From Clostridia bacterium (GTDB taxonomy: Bacteria; Bacillota; Clostridia; Oscillospirales; CAG-272), in assembly GCA_017461945.1 (NCBI GenBank), contig JAFTSB010000028.1, forward strand, positions 1 through 54,014: a DNA stretch of 54,014 nt. The letters run 5' to 3'. Shown piece after piece: positions 16,701 to 25,379 of this stretch; the stretch's first letter is position 1; each line of letters opens with the position of its first letter. The position numbers and the translations under genes were made by a program. The notes beneath the pieces are model-generated. The model worked only from the letters and a program-made list of their open reading frames with translations. It had not been told where the DNA came from and did no database searches.

Positions 16701-17021
16701 TTAAATCAAGTGGCCCTCGCCATCCAATTCCGCATCCAGTACCACTCTGGCAGTGCGCACCTTTTTAACATATTCCGATACGGCAACGTGTGCGGGATGC
16801 ACCTTGTAGGTATGCAGGGCCTCCAGCGAATCAAAGCGTGTGACCAGCATCATATCATAGGACATTTCGGTATGAGAAACATCGCGCCCCAACTGCATAA
16901 AGCGGATTTCAGGGATCAAAGCAGGCAACGCCAGCAGCCGCTCTCGAACATAAGAGCAATTCTCCTCCTTGGTGCGTCCCTCGCCATCCTTAAATTTCCA
17001 CATCACAACGTGTTCGATCAT
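16701..17021 (-). CDS. Dabb-family (stress-responsive alpha-beta barrel) protein
   Basis: 106 aa. The start MIEHVVMWKFKD and central FDSLEALHTYKVHPAH match the dimeric alpha-beta barrel (Dabb) family, small cytosolic proteins usually annotated as stress responsive and of unclear catalytic role. GGAGGG lies 8 nt before this ATG; the GTG one codon upstream is also possible. It has its own promoter and sits between the TRIC gene and the divergent aminotransferase. Confidence 0.85.
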   Translation of the reverse strand: MIEHVVMWKFKDGEGRTKEENCSYVRERLLALPALIPEIRFMQLGRDVSHTEMSYDMMLVTRFDSLEALHTYKVHPAHVAVSEYVKKVRTARVVLDAELDGEGHLI

Positions 17022-17047
17022 CACAATGCCCTCCGTTTTTTTCTTTC

Positions 17048-17076
17048 ATCTTACCACAAAGCAGGCACGCCGTCAA
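17048..17076 (-). promoter_or_regulatory. Promoter of the Dabb gene
   Basis: Minus strand TTGACG (17076-17071), 17-nt spacer, TAAGAT (17053-17048), 27 nt before the ATG. Confidence 0.65.
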
Positions 17077-17104
17077 TAAAGTACAAAAAAATTATCCTTT
17101 TCCG

Positions 17105-17133
17105 TTGCATTCAACGCCATTTTATGTTAAAAT
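17105..17133 (+). promoter_or_regulatory. Promoter of the aminotransferase-trpS unit
   Basis: TTGCAT (17105-17110), 17-nt spacer, TAAAAT (17128-17133), immediately followed by a second AT-rich box (TATAAT at 17133). It ends 28 nt before the start codon. Confidence 0.6.
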
Positions 17134-17160
17134 ATAATATATTTGTTTAGAGGTATACCG

Positions 17161-18369
17161 ATGGACTACCGTTTTTCCGATAAATTGGCCCATTTGAAAC
17201 CGTCGGCCATTCGCGAAATTTTTAAAAATCTAACCGATCCCACCATCATTTCCTTTGCGGCCGGGAACCCGGCGGCAGAGTCCTTTCCCGTATCGGACCT
17301 GGCACGGTTATCGGCTGACATTTTTGAGACAACCCCCATTACCGCCCTGCAATACAGCATTACCGAGGGTTATCCCCCCTTGCGCGATGCCGTGGCTAAA
17401 CGGCAAAAAGAGGTGTTTGGCATTGGCCGCTCCCTCGCCGATGGATATGGCTTTGAGGATAGTACACTGATCGTTTCGGGTGGCCAGCAAGGCATTGAGC
17501 TTGCCTGCAAGGCCCTGTGCAACGAGGGCGATGTGGTGCTTTGCGAAGACCCCACCTTTATCGGCTCGCTCAACTCCTTCCGCTCCAACGGTGCCATCCC
17601 CATCGGAATTCCGATGGAGGAGGACGGCATTTCGCCGGAAGCACTGGAGCAAGCGATCCTGCAGCACCCCAATGCCAAAATGCTGTATCTCATTCCCACC
17701 TTTCAAAACCCCACCGGCATTACCACAGGGGTCGAAAAGCGTCGGCGCATTTATGAGATCGCAAAAAAATACCGTCTGCCCATTTTGGAGGACAACCCTT
17801 ACGGCGAGCTGCGCTTTGCAGGGTGCGAGATCCCCACGATCAAGTCCATGGACACCGAGGGGCTGGTGATCTATTGCTCCTCCTTCTCCAAGATCCTATC
17901 GGCCGGCATGCGGCTGGGATTTGTGTTGGCGCCTGCAGCCATCGTTTCTAAAATGGCGGTTGCCAAGCAGGGCGAGGATGTGCACACCAACATCTTCTTT
18001 CAGATGCTGTGCCATCGCTTTATAACCGAATGTGATCTGAATGCCCACATTGAAAAAATTCGCGCCATCTATCGGCACAAATGCAGCCTGATGCTCTCGG
18101 AGCTGGAGCGGCATTTGCCCCCCGAGATCACCTTTACACGACCCGAGGGCGGTCTGTTTTTATGGTGTACCCTCCCCGACCGTGTGGATATGAATGCCTT
18201 TGTTCAAGAGGCATTGGCGCGCAAGGTTGCCGTGGTGCCCGGCACAGCCTTTCTGTGCGACACCGAAGGCACCTCGCACTCCTTCCGACTCAATTATTCC
18301 ACTCCCTCCGATGAACAGATCGTGGAGGGGGTCAAGCGCCTGGCTGAGGCGGCCAAGGCCGTGTTATAA
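17161..18369 (+). CDS. PLP-dependent class I/II aminotransferase (LysN/MocR-domain-like)
   Basis: 402 aa. The fold-type I PLP enzyme shows GGQQGIELACKAL, a substrate/PLP segment YLIPTFQNPTG, the aspartate of ILEDNPYGELRF, and the Schiff-base lysine in SSFSKILSAGMRLGF. It resembles 2-aminoadipate/aromatic aminotransferases and the C-terminal domain of MocR regulators, but carries no N-terminal winged helix. GAGG precedes the ATG by 7 nt; the in-frame start 18 nt earlier has no ribosome binding site. trpS follows after 14 nt, so they are likely cotranscribed; whether this points to tryptophan or aromatic substrates is inference. Confidence 0.88.
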   Translation: MDYRFSDKLAHLKPSAIREIFKNLTDPTIISFAAGNPAAESFPVSDLARLSADIFETTPITALQYSITEGYPPLRDAVAKRQKEVFGIGRSLADGYGFEDSTLIVSGGQQGIELACKALCNEGDVVLCEDPTFIGSLNSFRSNGAIPIGIPMEEDGISPEALEQAILQHPNAKMLYLIPTFQNPTGITTGVEKRRRIYEIAKKYRLPILEDNPYGELRFAGCEIPTIKSMDTEGLVIYCSSFSKILSAGMRLGFVLAPAAIVSKMAVAKQGEDVHTNIFFQMLCHRFITECDLNAHIEKIRAIYRHKCSLMLSELERHLPPEITFTRPEGGLFLWCTLPDRVDMNAFVQEALARKVAVVPGTAFLCDTEGTSHSFRLNYSTPSDEQIVEGVKRLAEAAKAVL

Positions 18370-18383
18370 GAAAGGATATTATC

Positions 18384-19391
18384 ATGATCAACGACCAGAA
18401 AATTTGTTTCTCGGGCGTACAGCCCAGCGGCAACCTGACCATTGGAAATTACTTGGGTGCCATCCGCAATTTTTCCAATTACAGCGATGCGTATAAGTGT
18501 TTTTACTGCGTGGTGGATCAACACGCGATCACCGTGAGACAGGTGCCCGCCGAGCTGCGTCGCCGCACCTATGAGACGCTTGCCCTTTATATGGCCTGCG
18601 GTCTGGATCCCGAAAAAAACACCCTTTACGTGCAATCTCATGTACCTGCCCACGCCGAGCTTGGCTGGATCCTCAACTGCTTTACCATGTTTGGTGAATT
18701 GTCGCGTATGACCCAGTTCAAGGACAAGAGCAGCAGGCACGCCGACAACGTCAACGCCGGCTTGTTCACCTATCCCGTTTTGATGGCGGCCGATATTCTG
18801 CTGTACCAGACCGACGTGGTCCCCACCGGTGTGGATCAAAAGCAGCACGTGGAGCTGTGCCGCGACATTGCTGAGCGCTTTAATCAGATCTACTCCGGCA
18901 CCTTTACCGTGCCCGAGCCTATGATCTCCCAAAGCGGCAAAAAGATCATGTCTTTGGCCGAGCCCACCAAAAAGATGAGCAAATCCGACGAAAACCCCAA
19001 CGCGGTGGTCTATATTCTGGACGACAAGGACACCATTATCCGCAAATTCCGTCGTGCCGTGACCGACTCCGATACCTGCGTACGCTTTGCCGAAGGCAAG
19101 GACGGCATCAACAATCTGATGACCATTTACTCCTGCTTTACCGGCAAGACGATGGAGGAGATCGAGCGTGAGTTTGACGGCAAGGGCTATGGTGATTTCA
19201 AAACCGCCGTTGGTGAGGTCTGCGCCGATGCGCTTGCCCCCGTTCAGGCACGCTTCGCCCAACTGCTGGCCGACAAGGCAGGGCTGGAGGCACAAATGAA
19301 GAAGGGCGCTGACGAGGCATCCTACTACGCTCGCAAGACCCTTTCCAAGGTGCAGAAAAAGTTGGGCTTTGTTCCCGTCCCCAGAGGTTAA
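18384..19391 (+). CDS. trpS: Tryptophan--tRNA ligase
   Basis: 335 aa, normal for bacterial TrpRS. The class I HIGH-type motif is TIGNYLG within FSGVQPSGNLTIGNYLG (near residue 20), and KMSKS appears as KKMSKSDENP near 200. The tRNA-binding helical domain follows. A ribosome binding site AAAGGA lies before the ATG. No T-box leader is visible because the gene follows the aminotransferase directly. Confidence 0.96.
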   Translation: MINDQKICFSGVQPSGNLTIGNYLGAIRNFSNYSDAYKCFYCVVDQHAITVRQVPAELRRRTYETLALYMACGLDPEKNTLYVQSHVPAHAELGWILNCFTMFGELSRMTQFKDKSSRHADNVNAGLFTYPVLMAADILLYQTDVVPTGVDQKQHVELCRDIAERFNQIYSGTFTVPEPMISQSGKKIMSLAEPTKKMSKSDENPNAVVYILDDKDTIIRKFRRAVTDSDTCVRFAEGKDGINNLMTIYSCFTGKTMEEIEREFDGKGYGDFKTAVGEVCADALAPVQARFAQLLADKAGLEAQMKKGADEASYYARKTLSKVQKKLGFVPVPRG

Positions 19392-19397
19392 CAACAT

Positions 19398-19435
19398 AAA
19401 CAGGGCAGCCTACCATCCCTTTGGCTGCCCTGTTT
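19398..19435 (+). terminator. Hairpin after trpS, weak terminator
   Basis: AAACAGGGCAGCC (19398-19410) pairs perfectly with GGCTGCCCTGTTT (19423-19435). The downstream T-run is only three bases, so it may attenuate rather than stop transcription into the asparaginase gene, which has no clear promoter of its own. Confidence 0.6.
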
Positions 19436-19458
19436 GACGCAAAAAGGAGATACCGTAT

Positions 19459-20445
19459 ATGAAAATCGGCGTTATTTTTACGGGTGGAACCATTGGCAGC
19501 CAAAAGGGTGAAAATGGGATCGCCCCCAGCAAAGAGGCTCCACTACGGTTGCTGCGCGATTATGCCGCGCGTACCGGAGATGCGTATTGCTTTGAAACCG
19601 CCGGCCCCGATGCCATTCTCAGCGAAAACCTGACCTTTGCCCATATCTGCAGCGTGGCCGCTCACGTCCGCGCTAAAATGGACGAATGGGACGGCATCAT
19701 CGTCACTCACGGCACCGACACCCTACAATACACAGGGGCAGCCCTGGGATATATTTTTGGCCTTTCCTCCAAGCCCGTAGTGCTGGTCTCGGCCAATTAC
19801 CCCTTAGACGATGCCCGATCCAACGGATTGGACAATTTCTGCGCCGCCGTGGCATTTCTGCGCGCGGTGCCGGAAGCGAAGGGCGTATTCACCGCCTATC
19901 GCAACCGCGGCGAGAGCGTTCGAATCCACCGTTCTACCCGCATTTTGGCACATCATGCACTGGACGACGTGGTATTCTCTCTGCACGGCACCATCGCCAC
20001 CGTAGAGGGCGAGTGTGTCACATTGACCCAAGGATATACCGAGTTGGCCGATGAGCAGTCCCCCATGAGCGAGGCATCTCTTTCGACCGTTGAAGGGCGG
20101 ATCCTGCGCCTGATCGCCTATCCCGGTATGCGTTACCCCACCCTGGAGGGGGTCACCGCCGTACTGCTGGAAACCTATCACAGCGGCACTGTGGCCACCG
20201 CCTCTCCTGCCTTGCGCCGTTTTGCAGAACGGGCAAAAGAGGCCGGCGTACCCATTCTGTTAGCCGGTGTACCCACCGGTGGCACGCCCTATGCCAGCGG
20301 CAGCGCCTATGGTGCCTTAGGCTTTTCTTCTTTGCCCCCTATCGCACCCATTTCCGCTTATATGAAGCTTTGTCTTACCCTTTCCGACGGGCGGGACCCA
20401 GCGCAAGCGCTCTCCCTTCCTCTTGGCGGCGACCTATCATTTTAG
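19459..20445 (+). CDS. L-asparaginase
   Basis: 328 aa, cytosolic (no signal peptide). Both asparaginase signatures are present: the N-terminal FTGGTIGS with the nucleophilic threonine (near residue 10) and THGTDTLQYT near residue 87 with the catalytic T-D pair. The enzyme hydrolyses asparagine to aspartate and ammonia; aspartate is also the substrate of nadB further along the window. AAGGAG precedes the ATG. The AnsA and AnsB types cannot be safely told apart here. Confidence 0.9.
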   Translation: MKIGVIFTGGTIGSQKGENGIAPSKEAPLRLLRDYAARTGDAYCFETAGPDAILSENLTFAHICSVAAHVRAKMDEWDGIIVTHGTDTLQYTGAALGYIFGLSSKPVVLVSANYPLDDARSNGLDNFCAAVAFLRAVPEAKGVFTAYRNRGESVRIHRSTRILAHHALDDVVFSLHGTIATVEGECVTLTQGYTELADEQSPMSEASLSTVEGRILRLIAYPGMRYPTLEGVTAVLLETYHSGTVATASPALRRFAERAKEAGVPILLAGVPTGGTPYASGSAYGALGFSSLPPIAPISAYMKLCLTLSDGRDPAQALSLPLGGDLSF

Positions 20446-20489
20446 AACAAAAAACCGCAAAACGGATATCCGTTTTGCGGTTTTTTGTT
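20446..20489. terminator. Bidirectional terminator, 44-bp perfect palindrome
   Basis: 20446-20467 is the exact reverse complement of 20468-20489, with A6 and T6 tracts near the ends. It begins right after the asparaginase stop and overlaps the stop of the converging metallo-beta-lactamase-fold gene (20490-20488). Confidence 0.93.
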
Positions 20490-21594
20490 ATTTTCCGTTC
20501 ACCGGCCAGGTGCGGTTTTCTTTAAACCACTCCCATTCCTTTAACACGCGGGTGTCGCCGCTGCCGCAGATCACCCGGATGCCCGAAGCATCGGTCACCA
20601 CGGTGATATTGCCGTTCATGGATTCAAATACGCCCTCGTCATAATTTACCGAACGAGTGGTCACGTAGATCTGGTCGGTATAGGGAGCCACGCGATTGAC
20701 AAAGGCCTGAGTCGGGAACTGATTGGAATTGTTGTCCGTATACTCCGAGCTGCCGGCGCAGCAGCAAACGCAGACGATCTTGGGCTCGACCGTTGCCATG
20801 AGCTTAGCCGTAGAGGAGGTTTTAGAGCCGTGATGACCTGCCTTGTAGAGGTCTACCTTGGGCAGCTGATTCATATCTACCAGATAGGATTCGCCCTCCT
20901 CCTCCAGGTCGCCCGTAAAGAGGTAGTGATATTCACCGTAAGTAAAGAGCGTACAAACCGAATAATCGTTTTCAGACTCGGCTTTGTTATAGTAAAAGTA
21001 GCTATCCAGAATGGTCATGCTGATGCCGCCGCCAAGCTCAAATACAGATTTGTTCTGCTGAATACACTCCGCGGCGGTGTAGTGCACCGCACCTGCGGCT
21101 ACCTCGGCATCGCGCTCGTCCAGATAACGGCCATACATATTATTGCTACCCTTATCCTCTTGATTACTCTTGGCAAAATCAATAATAGTCCCCACCTCGT
21201 ACAGGTCAAAGATGCTGCCGTTGGTCTGGGTAAAGCCGGCATAATGATCCTGATGCGCATGGGTCACGATCACGTATTCCAGCTTGCCGTCGGTCACGTA
21301 TTCGTTGATATATTCGGTAATAGTGGGAATGCTGGAGGTTTTAGAGCCGGCATCAATGAGGATGTCGGTCTCGCCTGCCTTGATGTAGGTACAATCGCCG
21401 GTATACTTGTTGCCAAGCTCCAAAAAGTGGATCTGCAGCTCGCCCTCGACCAGCGTTTGAGGCGCTTCATCACTTTGATAGTGCTGTGCCTCGTACATGG
21501 CAACACCGACATAGCCCACCAGGCAGCCGACTGCCAGGCAAATCACCGCCAAAAAGACGGTCAGCGCCTTAGAAAATTTCTTTTTGCGTGCCAT
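20488..21594 (-). CDS. Membrane-anchored ComEC/Rec2-like metallo-beta-lactamase-fold hydrolase
   Basis: 368 aa. A positively charged start (MARKKKFSK) and one transmembrane segment at about 12-34 leave the catalytic domain outside the cell. Metal motifs: THAHQDHYAG near residue 110, DAGSKTSS before it, and GHHGSKTSS near 260, all typical of the C-terminal hydrolase domain of ComEC-like proteins; the membrane channel domain is absent. Extracellular nuclease or phosphodiesterase activity is likely but unproven. Its ATG shares one base with the stop of the upstream membrane protein gene (TAATG). Confidence 0.85.
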   Translation of the reverse strand: MARKKKFSKALTVFLAVICLAVGCLVGYVGVAMYEAQHYQSDEAPQTLVEGELQIHFLELGNKYTGDCTYIKAGETDILIDAGSKTSSIPTITEYINEYVTDGKLEYVIVTHAHQDHYAGFTQTNGSIFDLYEVGTIIDFAKSNQEDKGSNNMYGRYLDERDAEVAAGAVHYTAAECIQQNKSVFELGGGISMTILDSYFYYNKAESENDYSVCTLFTYGEYHYLFTGDLEEEGESYLVDMNQLPKVDLYKAGHHGSKTSSTAKLMATVEPKIVCVCCCAGSSEYTDNNSNQFPTQAFVNRVAPYTDQIYVTTRSVNYDEGVFESMNGNITVVTDASGIRVICGSGDTRVLKEWEWFKENRTWPVNGK

Positions 21595-22115
21595 TAGCCG
21601 GTCACCTCCTCGGTCTCGCCCCTGCCATCGTTTTCAGTCACATCCACGTAAAACACGCGCACGCGTTTGATCCCGCCATTGGGAGCTTTTTCACCAAATT
21701 TAAAGCAATCAACCGTATAGGTCAGCGTGTAAACACCGGCCTTGTCGGTCGGGATCGTATAGGTGCCGTCACCGTTATCCACAACGCCCTCGTCGGCTAC
21801 CACTGTCAGCTTGTCGGACACATCACGACCAAAGCAAACAGCGTCCATGCCCTCCTCGGTATACGTATAGGTCTTATCACTCACGTTTAGGGAAAGGGTG
21901 CTTTCGCCCTTGAGAGTAAAGTGATCCTGTTGGGACATGATGTGACATAGCATGGCGCCAATCGCCAAGCCCAGCATCAAGCACAATACCGAAATGGCAA
22001 TGGTTGCCGGATGGAGCTTTTTCACAGCTTTTTTGGTACTGCGTTTTCCTTCTTTTGCGGCCTCCTCACGGACACGCTCGTTATACGCAGCCCAGCCACT
22101 TTTCTTTTCTGCCAT
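21594..22115 (-). CDS. Single-pass membrane protein with an extracellular Ig-like domain, unknown function
   Basis: 173 aa. A cytosolic lysine-rich head (about 1-38), one transmembrane helix (about 42-63, ATIAISVLCLMLGLAIGAML) and an extracellular beta-rich domain (VDNGDGTYTIPTDKAGVYTLTYTV), which looks like a bacterial immunoglobulin-like module. The start at MAEKKSG has AAGGAG upstream; the in-frame TTG 15 nt earlier lies in the ribosome binding site itself. Translationally coupled to the membrane-anchored hydrolase, it may be its partner. Confidence 0.75.
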   Translation of the reverse strand: MAEKKSGWAAYNERVREEAAKEGKRSTKKAVKKLHPATIAISVLCLMLGLAIGAMLCHIMSQQDHFTLKGESTLSLNVSDKTYTYTEEGMDAVCFGRDVSDKLTVVADEGVVDNGDGTYTIPTDKAGVYTLTYTVDCFKFGEKAPNGGIKRVRVFYVDVTENDGRGETEEVTG

Positions 22116-22146
22116 ATGCTCTCCTTTCAAAGTCTTTGATGCTTTT

Positions 22147-22176
22147 ATTATACAAAAATATCCATACCGTTGTCAA
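22147..22176 (-). promoter_or_regulatory. Promoter of the Ig-like protein/hydrolase pair
   Basis: Minus strand TTGACA (22176-22171), 18-nt spacer, TATAAT (22152-22147), both hexamers consensus, 32 nt before the start codon. Confidence 0.8.
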
Positions 22177-22181
22177 GTTTT

Positions 22182-22234
22182 TTTGCAAAAAGAAAGTCGC
22201 GCCACCCCAAAGTGGGAAGGCGCGGCTCTTTCTT
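22182..22234 (-). terminator. Terminator of the plsC-fakA operon
   Basis: CGCGCC (22198-22203) pairs with GGCGCG (22219-22224), and AGAAAG (22191-22196) with CTTTCT (22228-22233), with a small bulge. On the minus strand a T-rich tract follows. It starts at the fakA stop codon. Confidence 0.6.
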
Positions 22235-23894
22235 ATTCCAATACAAAGATAAAGTGGTAAATGTCTTGTCCACCGTCGATCTCATACAGCTCTAAGGCGG
22301 GGAAATTCTCAGCCACATAACTGCGAACGGCATCCATGTCTGCAGCATCGGCATCCTTGCCGCAAATGGCGATCAGTACCTCACGATCGGTCATATCCAG
22401 CTTGGAAAGCAGATCACAGGCGGCCTCTGCCACGGTGGCGGCATCGGATAGCATTTGTTTGCCTGCAAAACCGATATAGTCGTTTTTGGTAATATCCATG
22501 CCCCCCAAATGGGAGTCACGTACCGAGCGTGTCACCATGCCGGTAACAACACCCTCCATTGCCTGGTTCAAATTCTGTTCGATCTGGTCAGCATCACCGC
22601 TTTCAAAATCCAGCATCGTCAACGCAGCATAACCGTCGCCAACGGTGCGGCTTTCCAGCACGCGAACATCGGCATCGCAATACATACCGGCCGCCTGACG
22701 GGCGGTCAGGATGATATTGCTGTTATTGGGCAACACATAGATCACGTCGGCATTGACCAGCTCAAAGGCCTCCAAAAAATCCTCAGAGGAAGGATTCATG
22801 GTCTGTCCGCCCTCTACAATGAAATCCGCACCCAAGGAAAGGAAGGTCTCTTTGATGCCTTCGCCTGCGGCCACCGCCACAACGCCAAAGGGCTTATGCT
22901 CTTGCTTTTGGGGCTTTTCTGCCTCATAGCGATTCTCCACCTTGGCCTCGCTGTGCTGCAATGCCATATTTTCCACCTTTACGGTGAGAAATTCGCCCAG
23001 CTGCTGGCAGTATTCAAACACCTTTCCGGGTGTCATAGTATGTACGTGAATTTTGACAACGGTGCCACTTTTTACAGCCACAATAGACTCGCCACCCATG
23101 GCAGTCAGCGCATCGGAAATGGTGCTGACGGGAAAGCTTTCGGCATCTACCTTGCTGTTTTGGAGCTGCAGCAGCAGCTCGGTGCAATAGCCATATTCCA
23201 TGATGCTATCCGCGCCAAAAGCCGACAGATCTACCGACGGCGCCGCAGGCGCAGGCGCGGCCGTTGCGGTCACCTTTTCGCCATGGAGGATCTTATTCAT
23301 ACCCTCGATCACATAAACCAGACCGGCGCCGCCGCTGTCGATCACGCCCGACTCCTTGAGGATGGGCAGCAGCTCCGGCGTGTTTTGAAGAGAACGATGC
23401 ATTTCCTTGATAAAGGCAGAGAAAAACTCCTCCAACGTGGTGTTGGAATTGATCTGCTCCACGGCATATTCGGTGGCTTCTCTTGCCACGGTAAGGATGG
23501 TACCCTCCGTAGGGGTCAGCACAGCCTCATAGGCTTGCTTCACACCGCTTTGGAACGCATCGCCAAGGGCTTTTGCATCGGCCTTTTCCACATTGGAAAG
23601 CCCCTTTGCAATGCCGGCAAAAAACTGGGAAAGGATCACGCCCGAGTTGCCTCTGGCGCCCAGCAGCATACCACCGGCCAGCTTATCGGCAATATAGGCC
23701 AGCGACCCCGATGCCACACCCTGAAGCGCGGCATCACCGCCCTCCATGGTCATGCTCATATTATCGCCGGTGTCGCCATCCGGAATGGGAAATACGTTCA
23801 GATCATTGACAATCTGCGCGTTGGCGCGCAGGTTCTGTGCGCCGCCACGCACCATGTCGGCAAATAATGCGCCGTTCAGCTCATAGGTTGCCAT
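22233..23894 (-). CDS. fakA: Fatty acid kinase catalytic subunit FakA (DAK2/DhaL domain)
   Basis: 553 aa, the usual FakA/YloV length. An N-terminal DhaL ATP-binding domain (residues about 1-200) has the conserved NVFPIPDGDTGDNM and GGMLLGARGNSGVILSQ, followed by a central and a C-terminal domain of the FakA family (about 300-553). FakA phosphorylates fatty acids held by a DegV-type FakB, making acyl phosphate for phospholipid synthesis. It is 5 nt downstream of a DegV gene and in the same operon as plsC, which fits this role closely. Confidence 0.92.
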   Translation of the reverse strand: MATYELNGALFADMVRGGAQNLRANAQIVNDLNVFPIPDGDTGDNMSMTMEGGDAALQGVASGSLAYIADKLAGGMLLGARGNSGVILSQFFAGIAKGLSNVEKADAKALGDAFQSGVKQAYEAVLTPTEGTILTVAREATEYAVEQINSNTTLEEFFSAFIKEMHRSLQNTPELLPILKESGVIDSGGAGLVYVIEGMNKILHGEKVTATAAPAPAAPSVDLSAFGADSIMEYGYCTELLLQLQNSKVDAESFPVSTISDALTAMGGESIVAVKSGTVVKIHVHTMTPGKVFEYCQQLGEFLTVKVENMALQHSEAKVENRYEAEKPQKQEHKPFGVVAVAAGEGIKETFLSLGADFIVEGGQTMNPSSEDFLEAFELVNADVIYVLPNNSNIILTARQAAGMYCDADVRVLESRTVGDGYAALTMLDFESGDADQIEQNLNQAMEGVVTGMVTRSVRDSHLGGMDITKNDYIGFAGKQMLSDAATVAEAACDLLSKLDMTDREVLIAICGKDADAADMDAVRSYVAENFPALELYEIDGGQDIYHFIFVLE

Positions 23895-23899
23895 AATTT

Positions 23900-24778
23900 T
23901 TATACCACCATTTCAACCTTTTTTCCAAATGCCCAAATACCGATGGCGCCGCCACCGATGCAGGCACCGACCACAGGACCGATGATGCCGATCACGGCAT
24001 TGGCAAAGCCCAGCTCCATCAGCTTTTCCTTCAGATACAAAGCATCTGCCTCACAATCGGCGTGCTGGATATATACCGTCTGCTCCTCGGGAGCGACGAC
24101 GGCCTCCTTCATCATCTCCACCAGCTTATCCAACGAGGTCTTGCGCCCCTTGACCTTGACAACAGGCACGTTTTGGCCGTTGGCATCGGAAACAAGGATC
24201 GGCTTAACACCGAGCAGGTTGCCAAAGAAAGCAGCAGAGCCCTTAACACGGCCCGAGCGCTTTAGCATATCCAATGAGCCTACGGTCACGAACTGGTTGA
24301 CATAGGCGCGCTTTTCTTCAATGGCTGCGACAATTTCCTTAGCGCTTTTCCCGGCATCGCGGAGCTGTGCGGCCAGAATGGCCAGCATTCCCTCGCCGTT
24401 ACAGACGTTTTTGGAGTCTACGCAATAGATTTCCCGTTCCGGATAGCCCGCCAACAGCTCGCGCGCCACAACGGCACCGGTATTGACGCTGCTGGAAAGG
24501 GGCAATGCACAACCGATGTAGATCACGTCCTCGCCCTGCTCCAGACACGCAGCAAAGCGCGTGCGGAATTCCTCAATGGGCACCTGCGTTGTCGTAACAC
24601 GCTGCTTTTTGATCAACTCATAAAACTCGTGGGCGCTCCAAAGGCTCCAATCGCTGTCGGCCGGCACGACCTGACCGTCGATGGCAACGCACATTTTCAA
24701 ATAATCAATTTGATATGCTTCACGAATCTCCTTGGGGAGATCTCCATTGGTGTCGGTGAAAATACGAATCTTGGCCAT
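23900..24778 (-). CDS. DegV family fatty acid-binding protein (FakB-type)
   Basis: 292 aa, full-length DegV fold. Seen: the N-terminal IRIFTDTNGDLP, the TTTQVP segment (position of the family's conserved TSQPS-like motif), a GCALPLSSSVNTG loop expected to bind the fatty acid carboxylate, and C-terminal GPVVGACIGGGAIG. FakB proteins carry an exogenous fatty acid for phosphorylation by FakA. It directly precedes fakA. AGGAGG precedes the ATG. Confidence 0.88.
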   Translation of the reverse strand: MAKIRIFTDTNGDLPKEIREAYQIDYLKMCVAIDGQVVPADSDWSLWSAHEFYELIKKQRVTTTQVPIEEFRTRFAACLEQGEDVIYIGCALPLSSSVNTGAVVARELLAGYPEREIYCVDSKNVCNGEGMLAILAAQLRDAGKSAKEIVAAIEEKRAYVNQFVTVGSLDMLKRSGRVKGSAAFFGNLLGVKPILVSDANGQNVPVVKVKGRKTSLDKLVEMMKEAVVAPEEQTVYIQHADCEADALYLKEKLMELGFANAVIGIIGPVVGACIGGGAIGIWAFGKKVEMVV

Positions 24779-24809
24779 GATAAGGTTCCTCCTTTAGTGG
24801 TTCATTACC

Positions 24810-25379
24810 TCAAAGCAAATCCTCAAAACGGTCCTCTTTTTTCGCGCGTACGCGCACTGTCCCCATGGTATTCCAGACATTTTCTGCACCATCCAGTACC
24901 AAAGCGATACCCACCAGCAGCTGCGGTGTCCACATGGTGGAGCCCACCAGCACCAGCACGCCAAACAGGCTGACCACCAGGGCAGAGGACAACAGTCCCA
25001 CCCAGTGCTTCATGCCAAACGCCTTTGCATCAAAGGCGGTCTGGAGCTTGAGCAAGCCATCCATCAGAACGTAAACGCCCACGGCATAGGGAATCACGTT
25101 GCGGATGCTGTCAGGGCGAATGACCGACAGCACAGCAAAAATGATGCAGAATAAGCCCAGCGCCAGATCATACTGGAACGCAAGGCGGTACAGATCGTTG
25201 GCAAAATAGCCAAGCACTCTGGCGGCACCGATCACGCAAAGTGCGCCACCCAGTGCCCATCGGGTCACCACGTCTCCCGCATCGCTCCACGCGATAAACA
25301 GGACTCCTGCCAAAACCAAAAATGCGGCAGCTATTACATGAATCACTCTGGCCTCTTTTACAATATTGGCTCGTTTCAT
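24810..25379 (-). CDS. DUF308/HdeD-like integral membrane protein
   Basis: 189 aa with about six hydrophobic segments in three pairs and short loops (AAFLVLAGVLFIAWSD near the start, VGVYVLMDGLLKLQTAFDAK, ALVVSLFGVLVLVGSTM). This matches the DUF308/HdeD membrane family. The C-terminus is charged and cytosolic (RVRAKKEDRFEDLL). The ATG overlaps the plsC stop (ATGA), placing it firmly in the lipid operon; the role there is not known. Confidence 0.82.
   Translation of the reverse strand: MKRANIVKEARVIHVIAAAFLVLAGVLFIAWSDAGDVVTRWALGGALCVIGAARVLGYFANDLYRLAFQYDLALGLFCIIFAVLSVIRPDSIRNVIPYAVGVYVLMDGLLKLQTAFDAKAFGMKHWVGLLSSALVVSLFGVLVLVGSTMWTPQLLVGIALVLDGAENVWNTMGTVRVRAKKEDRFEDLL

Noticed and set aside
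17161-18369. MocR-type transcription factor
   Set aside because: Only the aminotransferase domain is present; no GntR helix-turn-helix is encoded upstream in frame.
22455-23867. 470-codon plus-strand frame opposite fakA
   Set aside because: Antisense shadow of fakA with histidine/isoleucine-rich composition and no start signals.
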